64,000 nt of DNA. Source: Psychrobacillus sp. FSL H8-0483 (GTDB lineage: Bacteria; Bacillota; Bacilli; Bacillales_A; Planococcaceae). The position numbers and the translations under genes were made by a program. The notes beneath the pieces are model-generated. The model was given only the letters and a program-made list of their open reading frames with translations, ran no database searches and was not told the DNA's origin. Every line of letters starts with the position of its first letter. Position 1 is the first letter of the stretch. The stretch spans positions 3,269,501 through 3,333,500 of the forward strand of contig NZ_CP152052.1 of assembly GCF_038637725.1 (NCBI RefSeq), given 5' to 3'. Below are positions 43,023 through 51,600 of the stretch, piece after piece.

Positions 43023-44762
43023 TTACACATGCTGAGATACTCCTGCTTGTAATTTGTACATTTGTTCATAGCGTCCTTGTAGCTGTAGTAACTCGTCATG
43101 AGTTCCACTTTCCACAATTTCTCCACGATCTAATACTAAAATACGGTCTGCATTCTTAATAGTAGAAAGTCGATGTGCAATGATAAACGTAGTTCTTCCT
43201 TTTTTCAATACATCCATTGCATGCTGAATAATTTCTTCTGTTTCTGTATCAATGTTTGATGTCGCTTCATCTAAAATAAGAATGGCCGGGTCAAATGCAA
43301 GTGCCCTTGCAAAAGAAACTAGCTGTCTTTGTCCTGAGGATAATGTACTCCCCTTCTCAATGACAGGTTCATCCAATCCTTTTTCAAGATTTTTTAACAC
43401 GCGCTCTCCACCAACCGCTTCTAAAGCAGCTTCTACTTTTTCACGGGATATCCGTGGATCGCTTAAACTTACGTTTGACTCAATCGTTCCCGAGAACAAA
43501 TAAGGATCTTGTAAAACAATCCCCATATGATCTCGAATTGTTTGTCTTGGTAACGTCGTAATGTCAGTTCCATCTATCAAAATCTTTCCTTTGGAAGGAT
43601 CATAGAAACGGAACAATAAGTTCATAATCGAACTTTTACCGGATCCTGTATGCCCGACAAGTGCTACCGTTTCTCCTTTATTCGCAACAAAGTTTAAGTT
43701 TTTCAATACATAATCCTTTTCTTTATAAGCAAAGGAAACATTTTGAAACTCCACATTTCCTTCGTAACGATCCATTCGTTGGTCTTCCACCTTCTCCCCA
43801 GATTCATCCAGTAATCGGAATACACGATTTCCAGCCACAAGTGATCGCTCTAACTGAGAGAATTGATTTACGATTCCTGTAATTGGATTAAATAATCTTG
43901 TTGTGTAATCCACGAATGCATATAGCAGACCGGCCGAAACGATTGTATTTGCTTCCATTGATTGGCTTCCAAAAACCCAAATGAATAACACAAACATAAT
44001 CGAACGCAACACACTTACTAAGTTAAAAGAAGTAGCTGAATCTAGTGTAAGTAATTTTTTCTGATATCGGTAATGTTCTTCATTCATCTCTTCAAATTCA
44101 TGGTCCATTTGTTTTTCTCGTTTAAATGCTTGAATAATGGACATCCCTTGAATGGATTCATTCAACATCGCGTTCATATCTGCAATCTTTGTACGAACAA
44201 TATGATTATATTTGGAAGCATATTTTCGATATGCAATCATCCAAACATACACAATTGGGAGAACAAATAGTGCAATTGCAGCCATTTTTACATCTAAAAT
44301 AAATAATGCCACGTAAACTCCAGCAATTGAAATTATACTTGTAGCAAACTGAGATAGCACTTGCACGTATAAATTACGAATTGCTTCTGTATCATTTGTT
44401 ACACGCGCTACTACTTTACCAGCTGGCAAGTTATCAAAATACTGTATTGGCAACGTTTGGATGTGTTGAAAAACATCGTTTCTTAGCTTTTGCACAACTC
44501 GATTTGCACCAATCTGTAGATTAATAAACATAAAATATCTAAATACTGCAGTTACAATAGACAGACTGAAGAACACCGCTAATAGCATTAATATGGGCTG
44601 AAGGTCAATAGCCCCTTCCATAATGTGCTCATCGATAATTTTCTTTGCAATAAATGGACCTGACAAATCGCTAAACACTGCAATAGTCAAAAAGATTAAA
44701 CCAAGCATAATTGGTTTCTTATAAAATAACGCATAATGGTAGAGTCGTTTTCCTGTACTCAT
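43023..44762 (-). CDS. bmrD: heterodimeric multidrug ABC exporter subunit BmrD (YheH-like)
   Basis: A 579-residue half-transporter: six membrane helices and an ATPase domain with Walker A GHTGSGKSS, signature TLSSGQRQL, Walker B ILILDEATSNID with the catalytic Glu, and switch AHRLST. It is shorter than B. subtilis YheH, which has an extra N-terminal region. Its start overlaps the end of the bmrC gene (ATGA). With a canonical catalytic Glu here and an Asp in its partner, the pair forms one active and one degenerate site. Confidence 0.88.
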   Translation of the reverse strand: MSTGKRLYHYALFYKKPIMLGLIFLTIAVFSDLSGPFIAKKIIDEHIMEGAIDLQPILMLLAVFFSLSIVTAVFRYFMFINLQIGANRVVQKLRNDVFQHIQTLPIQYFDNLPAGKVVARVTNDTEAIRNLYVQVLSQFATSIISIAGVYVALFILDVKMAAIALFVLPIVYVWMIAYRKYASKYNHIVRTKIADMNAMLNESIQGMSIIQAFKREKQMDHEFEEMNEEHYRYQKKLLTLDSATSFNLVSVLRSIMFVLFIWVFGSQSMEANTIVSAGLLYAFVDYTTRLFNPITGIVNQFSQLERSLVAGNRVFRLLDESGEKVEDQRMDRYEGNVEFQNVSFAYKEKDYVLKNLNFVANKGETVALVGHTGSGKSSIMNLLFRFYDPSKGKILIDGTDITTLPRQTIRDHMGIVLQDPYLFSGTIESNVSLSDPRISREKVEAALEAVGGERVLKNLEKGLDEPVIEKGSTLSSGQRQLVSFARALAFDPAILILDEATSNIDTETEEIIQHAMDVLKKGRTTFIIAHRLSTIKNADRILVLDRGEIVESGTHDELLQLQGRYEQMYKLQAGVSQHV

Positions 44763-46501
44763 GACGACACCCCCTCAAGCTGTTGACGATCGTATTGTTC
44801 TTTATACCAACCATTTTGCCCTAGAAGTTCATCATGTGTACCTTCTTCGACAATCAGTCCTTCATCTAAAACGATAATATGGTCTGCATGTTGAATTCCT
44901 GACAATCGATGCGTCGTAATAATTGTTGTCTTCCCACTGCGTTCATTTTGTATATTTTCAATAATCTTCGCCTCTGTTTTTGCATCTACTGCAGAAAGCG
45001 AATCATCTAATAGTAAAATCTCCGGATTTTTAATAAGTGCTCGAGCAATTGATACCCTTTGTTTTTGCCCACCGGATAGGGATACTCCTTTTTCTCCTAC
45101 AAGTGTTTCTAATCCCATCGGTAAGTTCATCAAGTCTCGTTGGAAATGAGCTAATCGAATTGCTTCTTCTAGCTCATCTTCTGTCGCATCCTCTTTACCA
45201 AAAAGAATGTTTTGACGAATCGTTCGGGAAAATAACACATGGTCTTGAGGAACATATCCAATCCATTCTAAAACCTGATCTTTCGTTTGCTCTGAAATGG
45301 CTGTATCTCCAATTGTTAGTTGGCCAGCCCCAATCGGATATTCCTTTAATAATTGCTTCATAAAGGTTGTTTTTCCCGAACCGGTTTTCCCAACGATTCC
45401 AAGTGTTTGCCCTTTCTCTAGGTTCACACGGATATTTTGAAGATTTTTTACTTGCGATAATGGATATTGGAATCCTACATCGTCAAATCCGATGGAATCT
45501 ACTTCTTTTAATTGAACTGGAGCAGCAGGATCTTTCACGTCTGCTTCATAATCCAATGTTTCCTGCACACGATCAAGAGAAGCATTCCCACGCTGCATGA
45601 CATTGATTAATTCACCGATTGCAAACATCGGCCAAATTGCCATCCCTAAGTAAACATTAAATGTAATTAGGTTCCCAACAGTCATCTCATTTTGTGATAC
45701 AAGATAAGCACCATAACCTAATGCAACAACATAGCTGATACCAGTTCCTACTTTAGTGATTGGGCCAAATAATGCATCAATTCGTTCTACAACCATATTT
45801 TTTTGATACACTTCTTCACTCATATCCGCAAAATTTTGCTCGTCTGCTCGTTCTTGCACATAAGCACGAATAACACGAACACCAGCAACTGATTCTAATA
45901 CTCGATCATTTAAATCACCAAATGCGTCTTGTGCGACCATATATTTTTCGTGTATGATTTTTCCTAAATATTGCATGATTAATGCTAAAATCGGTATTGG
46001 TAAAATTGCAAAAATGGTGAGCTTCCATGAAATGATGAAACCCATTGCAAGAATTAGTGCAGCCATATACATCGTAGAATCAATCAACGTCATAATTCCA
46101 AAACCAGCTGTTGTAGCTACAGCATTTAAATCGTTCGTTGCACGAGCCATCAAATCGCCCGTACGATTTTTCTCATAAAAAGTTGGTGTCATGCTCAAAA
46201 ATTTACGATTTAGCTTCGAACGTAAAATGCGCTCGATCGAAATAGAGCCACCAAATAATTGGTATTGCCAAACAAAGTTAAGTCCATATCCCACAATGAT
46301 TATTCCAACAAAATATAATACATATTGCAATAACGATTCCGTTGTCATCTTACCCAACGTAATCGTGTCAATTGCTTCACCGACTAACCATGGAGCTAAA
46401 ACTTCAAATGCGCTGGCGATAATTAGCAAACTAACAGCGACTGTATATCGCTTCCAATGATCTTTAAAAAACCATTTCAATTTAAATAAAACAGAAAACA
46501 T
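44759..46501 (-). CDS. bmrC: heterodimeric multidrug ABC exporter subunit BmrC (YheI-like)
   Basis: A 580-residue half-transporter: six membrane helices (residues 16-300) and an ATPase domain with Walker A GKTGSGKTT, signature VSLSGGQKQR and Walker B LLLDDSLSAVDAKTE. The residue after the Walker B Asp is Asp and not Glu, the degenerate site known from BmrC. GAGGG lies 7 nt before the ATG. It is the first gene of the bmrCD operon, preceded by a leader with two small frames and a terminator. Confidence 0.88.
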   Translation of the reverse strand: MFSVLFKLKWFFKDHWKRYTVAVSLLIIASAFEVLAPWLVGEAIDTITLGKMTTESLLQYVLYFVGIIIVGYGLNFVWQYQLFGGSISIERILRSKLNRKFLSMTPTFYEKNRTGDLMARATNDLNAVATTAGFGIMTLIDSTMYMAALILAMGFIISWKLTIFAILPIPILALIMQYLGKIIHEKYMVAQDAFGDLNDRVLESVAGVRVIRAYVQERADEQNFADMSEEVYQKNMVVERIDALFGPITKVGTGISYVVALGYGAYLVSQNEMTVGNLITFNVYLGMAIWPMFAIGELINVMQRGNASLDRVQETLDYEADVKDPAAPVQLKEVDSIGFDDVGFQYPLSQVKNLQNIRVNLEKGQTLGIVGKTGSGKTTFMKQLLKEYPIGAGQLTIGDTAISEQTKDQVLEWIGYVPQDHVLFSRTIRQNILFGKEDATEDELEEAIRLAHFQRDLMNLPMGLETLVGEKGVSLSGGQKQRVSIARALIKNPEILLLDDSLSAVDAKTEAKIIENIQNERSGKTTIITTHRLSGIQHADHIIVLDEGLIVEEGTHDELLGQNGWYKEQYDRQQLEGVSS

Positions 46502-46538
46502 TCTTATCCCTCATTTCTTTTCTCTATGTTTAGGAAAG

Positions 46539-46595
46539 CTATCCACCTTCTAGAGATTCCTTTAATAAAATTTGTCTTGTTCGTTGAATAATCAT
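46539..46595 (-). CDS. second leader ORF upstream of bmrC (18 codons)
   Basis: ATG with AGGAGGAG upstream opens an 18-codon frame (MIIQRTRQILLKESLEGG) ending 37 nt before bmrC. The strong ribosome binding site shows that ribosomes can load here, after the terminator and before bmrC. It may couple translation into bmrC or be a ribosome landing pad. Could also be incidental. Confidence 0.45.
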   Translation of the reverse strand: MIIQRTRQILLKESLEGG

Positions 46596-46646
46596 ATTCA
46601 ACACTCCTCCTCATCATTTTATAACCAAAAAATGGAAATATAAAGA

Positions 46647-46686
46647 CGCAAAAAAGCACATTACCCATATTCCGGCAATGTGCTTT
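46647..46686 (-). terminator. attenuator terminator in the bmrCD leader
   Basis: On the minus transcript: a 10-bp perfect stem AAAGCACATT / AATGTGCTTT with a 14-nt loop, ending in six U. It lies between the promoter and bmrC, so it must be read through for bmrCD expression. Confidence 0.75.
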
Positions 46687-46730
46687 AAAATAGACAAAGT
46701 CGTTCCTTAAATGTCTATTAATAAATCATT

Positions 46731-46793
46731 TTACGTCTGATGGAGGTATGAAGAAATTATTAAATTGTTTGTCATATCTTTTAAACGAATCAT
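46731..46793 (-). CDS. leader peptide of bmrCD attenuator (20 codons)
   Basis: ATG 8 nt after GGAGG opens a 20-codon frame (MIRLKDMTNNLIISSYLHQT). The ribosome binding site is in the 5' arm (46797-46808) of a 12-bp perfect stem, and the 3' arm (46740-46751) is the last codons of the same frame. Translation would therefore melt its own stem. In B. subtilis, bmrB plays this role for bmrCD, with antibiotics that stall ribosomes causing readthrough; the frame is shorter here. Confidence 0.6.
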   Translation of the reverse strand: MIRLKDMTNNLIISSYLHQT

Positions 46794-46832
46794 TTCTCAT
46801 ACCTCCATTTCCAATTTATTTAGTGTCCCTTA

Positions 46833-46862
46833 ACATTAGCACATAGAATTTTCCATTGTCAA
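46833..46862 (-). promoter_or_regulatory. predicted sigma-A promoter of bmrCD leader
   Basis: Read on the minus strand: perfect -35 TTGACA, 18-nt spacer, -10 TAATGT. The transcript would start about 18 nt upstream of the first hairpin and leader ORF. Confidence 0.6.
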
Positions 46863-46885
46863 TACTTTTCGAAAAAAGCGACTAA

Positions 46886-48043
46886 TTAAATAATATGCAT
46901 AATTGCTCCAAGGAGTGCACTTACTAATACTACTTTAAAAGGTGCCCATTTATACACGACAAGTAACGTAAAAGTTATAAGAACAATGACAAAATCTGTT
47001 GAACTGTTCACAGCACTTGTAAATACTGGATCATATAATGCAGCAAGAAGTATTCCTACTACCGCGGCATTCACTCCTTTTAAAGCTGCTTGGATTCCTT
47101 TTTTCGATCGTATAACTGACCAAAAAGGTAATGTTCCCATTACAAGTAAAAAAGAGGGTAAAAACATTGCTATAACTGCAACAAATGCTCCTGTCGTGCC
47201 CGCAGTAACTTGGCCTAAAAACCCAGCTAGTGTAAAAAGTGGGCCTGGTACTGCTTGAGCTGCTCCGTATCCTGCAATAAATACATCCGACGAAATATCC
47301 ACTTCGCGTTGTAGCATTGGTAAAACAACATGTCCCCCACCAAAAACGATCGAACCAACACGATAATATGTATCAAATATGGCATAATAAACGGATTGCA
47401 TAAAAGGTTTAAAAATAGGCAATAAAATCAATAAAGTAAAAAATAAAATCCAACTTATAATTCCCGTCTTTTTCCCAAAAGTAAGTGACATCTTAGGAAC
47501 AGGATCAACCAGTTCTTTTTTAAAATAAAAATATCCAAAAAGCCCAGCTACAACTATAATACTAATTTGTCCAATAGCTGTAGGAATAAGTAGAGTGAGT
47601 CCTGCACAAACTATAGCAATTGAAATTCTCATACGGTCTGGCGCAAGTGACTTTTGCATTCCTAGCAGCGCCTGAGCAACTACTGCTACTGCAACTATTT
47701 TTAATCCTTGTATCCATCCACTGTCATATGAACCAGTTGATGTAACAAACATTGCAAATAGCATTAGTATGATGACAGATGGCATTGTAAATCCGAACCA
47801 AGAAATAATACCACCTAATATCCCTCCCCTTAGTAAACCAATGGATATACCTACTTGAGAGGAAGCAGGACCAGGTAAAAACTGACATAAGGCTACTATG
47901 TCCGCGTATAATTTATCATCTAACCATTTTCTTTTTTGGACATACTCTTCACGAAAGTAACCAATATGCGCTGCGGGACCTCCAAATGAGGTAAACCCAA
48001 GCTTTGTAGCTGCTTTTAAAATCTCCAAATATTTGTTTGCCAA
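46886..48043 (-). CDS. chrA: chromate transporter (ChrA family, long form)
   Basis: A 385-residue permease made of two homologous halves of six helices each. The first half begins KAATKLGFTSFGGPAAHIGY, with CQFLPGPASSQVGISIG; the second has GGGHVVLPMLQREV and AQAVPGPLFTLAGFLG. These paired GGP/PGP motifs are the CHR signature. It may export chromate or another oxyanion; some members have other roles. The TTG start has GGGGTGAG 6 nt upstream. Followed by the bmrCD promoter region. Confidence 0.88.
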   Translation of the reverse strand: MANKYLEILKAATKLGFTSFGGPAAHIGYFREEYVQKRKWLDDKLYADIVALCQFLPGPASSQVGISIGLLRGGILGGIISWFGFTMPSVIILMLFAMFVTSTGSYDSGWIQGLKIVAVAVVAQALLGMQKSLAPDRMRISIAIVCAGLTLLIPTAIGQISIIVVAGLFGYFYFKKELVDPVPKMSLTFGKKTGIISWILFFTLLILLPIFKPFMQSVYYAIFDTYYRVGSIVFGGGHVVLPMLQREVDISSDVFIAGYGAAQAVPGPLFTLAGFLGQVTAGTTGAFVAVIAMFLPSFLLVMGTLPFWSVIRSKKGIQAALKGVNAAVVGILLAALYDPVFTSAVNSSTDFVIVLITFTLLVVYKWAPFKVVLVSALLGAIMHII

Positions 48044-48244
48044 TTACGCTCACCCCAATCATCTTTCTATTATTATGATATAAAATTAGCCCTTTGATTG
48101 ATAAGTTTATGTTAATTTTCAAACCTTTTATGAACAGCAGCAATGTCATTATATTCAGTGTAAGAAGAAAGATTTGTAATTTCTTTTTTTATATTTTATT
48201 ATTAAACCTATAAACTATTTTTTAGAAAACAGGAGGTGTACACT

Positions 48245-48280
48245 TTGTTCTACCCCCCATTTGGGTTAGGGACAAAGTAA
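48245..48280 (+). CDS. possible leader peptide upstream of the CNNM gene
   Basis: TTG 6 nt after AGGAGGTG opens an 11-codon frame (MFYPPFGLGTK) ending 4 nt before the CNNM start. Within it ACTTTGT (48242) and ACAAAGT (48272) form a hairpin. The strong ribosome binding site belongs to this frame, and the CNNM start has only a weak one inside the hairpin. Translational coupling is likely. The paired Pro codons recall proline-containing leaders of Mg2+ transporters, but this is a loose analogy. Confidence 0.4.
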   Translation: MFYPPFGLGTK

Positions 48281-48284
48281 TTAT

Positions 48285-49625
48285 TTGGACATAGCCATAC
48301 GGTTGACAGCATTTGCTGTCTTAATCGCACTCACTGCATTTTTTGTTGCTAGTGAATTTGCAATTGTAAAAGTAAGAACGACAAGAATTGATCAGCTGAT
48401 AGCTGAAGGAAACAAAAAGGCATTAAATGCCAAAAAACTCGTTTCCAATTTGGATGAATATCTTTCTGCCTGTCAGCTAGGTATTACCATCACTGCTTTA
48501 GGATTAGGGTGGCTTGGTGAGCCGACAGTAGAAGCACTGTTACATCCAGCATTCGAGTATTTTGAGCTTCCTGAGAGTGTTTCCTCTATACTTTCGTTTA
48601 TCATTGCATTTTCTCTTGTAACTTATATCCATGTAGTGGTAGGAGAATTAACACCAAAAACATTTGCAATTCAACAAGCAGAGGCTATCACATTAGCAGT
48701 TGCAAAACCGCTCATCATTTTTGATAAGCTTATGTATCCAGTTATTAAAGGGATGAATGGATCTGCACGCTTTCTAGCAGTTCGTGTGTTTGGATTGAAG
48801 TCTGTTTCCGAATCTGAAGTAGCCCACTCGGAAGAAGAACTTCGGATGATTCTTTCTGAAAGCTATAAAGGCGGAGAAATAAATCAAGCAGAATACAAAT
48901 ATGTAAATAAAATTTTCGAATTTGACGATCGCATTGCAAAAGAGATCATGGTTCCTCGAACTGAAATTATTTCGATTGACAAAGATCTCACACTTAGTGA
49001 GGTATTTGAGTTAATAGGAGTAGAACAATATACAAGATATCCTGTAACAGATGGTGACAAAGACCACATTATAGGCCTTGTTAACATGAAAAACCTATTA
49101 ACAGCTTATATTAAGGATCCTGCCAATGCATCTACTCGTGTTATTGACTATATGCAGTCTATTATTCGAGTAATTGAAAATATGCCTATTGCTGATTTAT
49201 TACTTAAAATCCAACGTGAACGTATTCATATGGCCATCTTAATGGACGAATACGGCGGTACTTCTGGTCTTGTAACAATTGAAGATATTATCGAAGAAAT
49301 CGTCGGTGATATTCGTGATGAGTTCGACACAGATGAGCTTCCAGAAGTTCAAAAAGTCGCGGAAAATCATTATATTGTGGATGCAAAAATGTTAATTGGA
49401 AATGTAAATGACCTACTAGGAATCGATATCGATGAAGAAGATATTGATACAATCGGTGGTTGGTTTATGACAAAGAGCTATGATGCTGTAAAAGGCGAAA
49501 AATTAGTGGAACAAGGCTTTGATTTCATGGTAAAAGAGATTGATGGTCATCACATTCAATACTTAGAAATCATTAAATCTGCTCCTGTTGACACTGAACT
49601 AGAAGATACAGTAGAAGTACAATAA
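48285..49625 (+). CDS. CNNM/CBS/CorC family protein (putative Mg2+ exporter)
   Basis: A 446-residue membrane protein. The N-terminal CNNM transmembrane domain (1-200: AFAVLIALTAFFVASEFAIV; SACQLGITITALGLGWLGEP) is followed by two CBS domains (about 220-345; IMVPRTEIISIDKD, MDEYGGTSGLVTIEDIIEEI) and a CorC/HlyC domain to the end. Family members such as MpfA (YhdP) of B. subtilis act in Mg2+ efflux. The start is TTG giving MDIAIRL, the conserved N-terminus. It lies immediately after a leader-like frame, and a strong terminator follows. Confidence 0.85.
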   Translation: MDIAIRLTAFAVLIALTAFFVASEFAIVKVRTTRIDQLIAEGNKKALNAKKLVSNLDEYLSACQLGITITALGLGWLGEPTVEALLHPAFEYFELPESVSSILSFIIAFSLVTYIHVVVGELTPKTFAIQQAEAITLAVAKPLIIFDKLMYPVIKGMNGSARFLAVRVFGLKSVSESEVAHSEEELRMILSESYKGGEINQAEYKYVNKIFEFDDRIAKEIMVPRTEIISIDKDLTLSEVFELIGVEQYTRYPVTDGDKDHIIGLVNMKNLLTAYIKDPANASTRVIDYMQSIIRVIENMPIADLLLKIQRERIHMAILMDEYGGTSGLVTIEDIIEEIVGDIRDEFDTDELPEVQKVAENHYIVDAKMLIGNVNDLLGIDIDEEDIDTIGGWFMTKSYDAVKGEKLVEQGFDFMVKEIDGHHIQYLEIIKSAPVDTELEDTVEVQ

Positions 49626-49646
49626 ATAGAATATAAGCACATGGAA

Positions 49647-49688
49647 ACATGGGGAATCTCTAGTATAGAGACTCCCCATGTTTTTTAT
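49647..49688. terminator. bidirectional terminator between CNNM gene and response regulator
   Basis: ACATGGGGAATCTCTA pairs with a near-perfect complement (TAGAGACTCCCCATGT), with T-rich flanks; it serves both convergent genes. Confidence 0.85.
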
Positions 49689-50332
49689 TGTCCACTAGAC
49701 TCCGTCAATCCATGTTTGACTGCATAAAGTGCAGCTTGTGTTCGATCCTGGACGTGGAGCTTTGTAAAAATGTTAGATATATGTGTTTTCACTGTTTTTT
49801 CTGTTACGAACAAAGAGGAAGCTATTTCACGATTACTTTTCCCTTTTGTTAGTTCTGACAATACATCCTGCTCTCTAGGTGTTAACGGATGTTCTTCATG
49901 TGGACTTAATTCCATTGGTTCATTTTCTTTAGCTAACTGAGTTGTAGCTTCAGGATGTAACGTATTTTCTCCTCTCATTAGCTTTCGAATAGAATCTGCT
50001 AAATCATCCGGTTCAATATCTTTTAATTGATACCCTGCTGCACCTGCCCTTAAAGCTGGTATGACATGGTCTCTATCAGAGAAGCTTGTTAGCATTAAAA
50101 TTTGAATTTGTGGATATTTTGTTTTAATTCGCTTCGTTGCTTGTATACCATCCATTTCAGGCATAACAAGATCCATGAGGACAACGTCTGGCTTTAAACT
50201 CTCTGTCATTTCTATAGCTTCTTTTCCATTCGTTGCTTCACCCACGATGTCCATATCCTTTTGTGTCATTAAAAAGAATCTTAGCCCTCTTCTCACTACA
50301 TGATGATCATCTGCAATTAATACTCGAATCAT
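49685..50332 (-). CDS. NarL/LuxR-type response regulator
   Basis: A 215-residue regulator with a receiver (VLIADDHHVVRRGL; phospho-Asp in DVVLMDLVMP; Thr/Lys in LTSF and LKDIEPDD) and a C-terminal LuxR helix-turn-helix (HPLTPREQDVLSELTKGKSN, then REIASSLFVTEKTVKTHISN). It pairs with the kinase gene 14 nt upstream. AGAAAGGGGG lies 8 nt before the ATG. It resembles the LiaR/YxjL/NreC group; targets are unknown. Confidence 0.88.
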   Translation of the reverse strand: MIRVLIADDHHVVRRGLRFFLMTQKDMDIVGEATNGKEAIEMTESLKPDVVLMDLVMPEMDGIQATKRIKTKYPQIQILMLTSFSDRDHVIPALRAGAAGYQLKDIEPDDLADSIRKLMRGENTLHPEATTQLAKENEPMELSPHEEHPLTPREQDVLSELTKGKSNREIASSLFVTEKTVKTHISNIFTKLHVQDRTQAALYAVKHGLTESSGQ

Positions 50333-50346
50333 ATATATCCCCCTTT

Positions 50347-51462
50347 CTAATAAGGTAAACGTACTAGTATTTCCGTCCCTTTATTCCATTCTGTTACCCA
50401 GTCAATGGTTCCTCCCATTGAATTTGCTCGATCTCTCATGCTCTGCAAGCCTATAGACGGAAGAATTTTTAATTCATTCATATGAAATCCACAACCCTCA
50501 TCTTTTACAACTAAGAGAACGTCTGTCGGGGTCACTGTTAAATACAACTCTGCATTTAATACACCTGAGTGCTTTCGAATATTATTTAATGCTTCCTGAG
50601 CAATACGAAATAAGGTCTCTTCCATATTAGCTGGTAGGTTTATAACGCCCTTTACTTTAAACGTTAATGTTAGTCCTAATATCTCGCCATAGCCCTTCAA
50701 GCCTTCAATTATACCCGCTTCCAACCCTTTTGGTCGAAGCTGCCATATAAGTGCGCGCATTTCAGTCAAAGCTTCCTGCGTTAAATATTGTATTTCTTTA
50801 AAGGTAGTTTTGACTTCCTGCTGCTCCGTCATTTCAATACCACCTCTTGCCGTTAAAGTAACTGAGAATAACAGCTGATTAACAGAATCATGCAAGTCCC
50901 GAGCAAGACGATTTCTTTCTTGTACAAGTGCAACCTCCCGCTCCTGATTTGTCAAAAGAATGCGCTTGATCGCAGATCCGATTTGGAATGCAACGGACTC
51001 TAACAATGCAAGTTCTCCTTCTGAAAAACGAATCGTATTAGGAGTAGCTACATTTAAAAGACCAAAACGTTCCTGCCCAGACTGTAATGGAACCGTAGCG
51101 TGATGGGTAATGCCTTCATTGTTTTCATTTTTCATCTTTTGGGTATTTTCAATTCGTTTACATTCAATGATGTTCGATGCTTTTTTTAAATCACCATTTC
51201 GAAATCTTGAAACACACCAGCATCCACCTTTTTGCAAGTGTCGGCAATCATTTTGCTGTAGTGCATTAGGCAAATTTTCATGTGTGATAAGTTCTTGCTT
51301 ACCTTTTTCATTAATAAAAAATATCCAGCCTGTTTCGAAAATAGTGCCTTCTAATAACTTGCGAAGTGCACCTTGCAGCATCTGCTCCATTTCCGTCTCT
51401 TCATTTAAAAATTCGGCTATTTCTTTTAATAGTTCTATATTCGAGAGTTCGTTTGACTGCAT
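50347..51462 (-). CDS. GAF-domain sensor histidine kinase (HisKA_3 type)
   Basis: A soluble-looking kinase of 371 residues. A GAF domain covers roughly 20-170, with cysteines DCRHLQKGGCWCVSRF and ECKRIE that could bind a cofactor. A HisKA_3 dimer/phospho-acceptor (RNRLARDLHDSVNQLLFSVT) and a GHKL ATPase (EALNNIRKHSG; DEGCGFHM; GLQSMRDRA) follow. The ATG at 51462 has ATGGAGGAG 7 nt upstream; an in-frame start 81 nt earlier has none. There is no membrane segment. The Cys cluster recalls NreB-type oxygen or redox sensing, though that is uncertain. Confidence 0.85.
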   Translation of the reverse strand: MQSNELSNIELLKEIAEFLNEETEMEQMLQGALRKLLEGTIFETGWIFFINEKGKQELITHENLPNALQQNDCRHLQKGGCWCVSRFRNGDLKKASNIIECKRIENTQKMKNENNEGITHHATVPLQSGQERFGLLNVATPNTIRFSEGELALLESVAFQIGSAIKRILLTNQEREVALVQERNRLARDLHDSVNQLLFSVTLTARGGIEMTEQQEVKTTFKEIQYLTQEALTEMRALIWQLRPKGLEAGIIEGLKGYGEILGLTLTFKVKGVINLPANMEETLFRIAQEALNNIRKHSGVLNAELYLTVTPTDVLLVVKDEGCGFHMNELKILPSIGLQSMRDRANSMGGTIDWVTEWNKGTEILVRLPY

Positions 51463-51553
51463 GTAAACTCCTCCATGTATAATCATCCTTTTGTATAACA
51501 TTTTATCATTTAATGCTATGAGACTGTAAAAACAAGACATCATACTTTTGACC

Positions 51554-51592
51554 GAAAAAAAACGAGAAAAGCTTATACCGCTCCTCTCGTTT
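51554..51592 (-). terminator. terminator of pgcA
   Basis: AACGAGA pairs with TCTCGTT over a 17-nt loop, with a long U-run on the minus transcript. Confidence 0.7.
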
Positions 51593-51600
51593 TTAATCTA

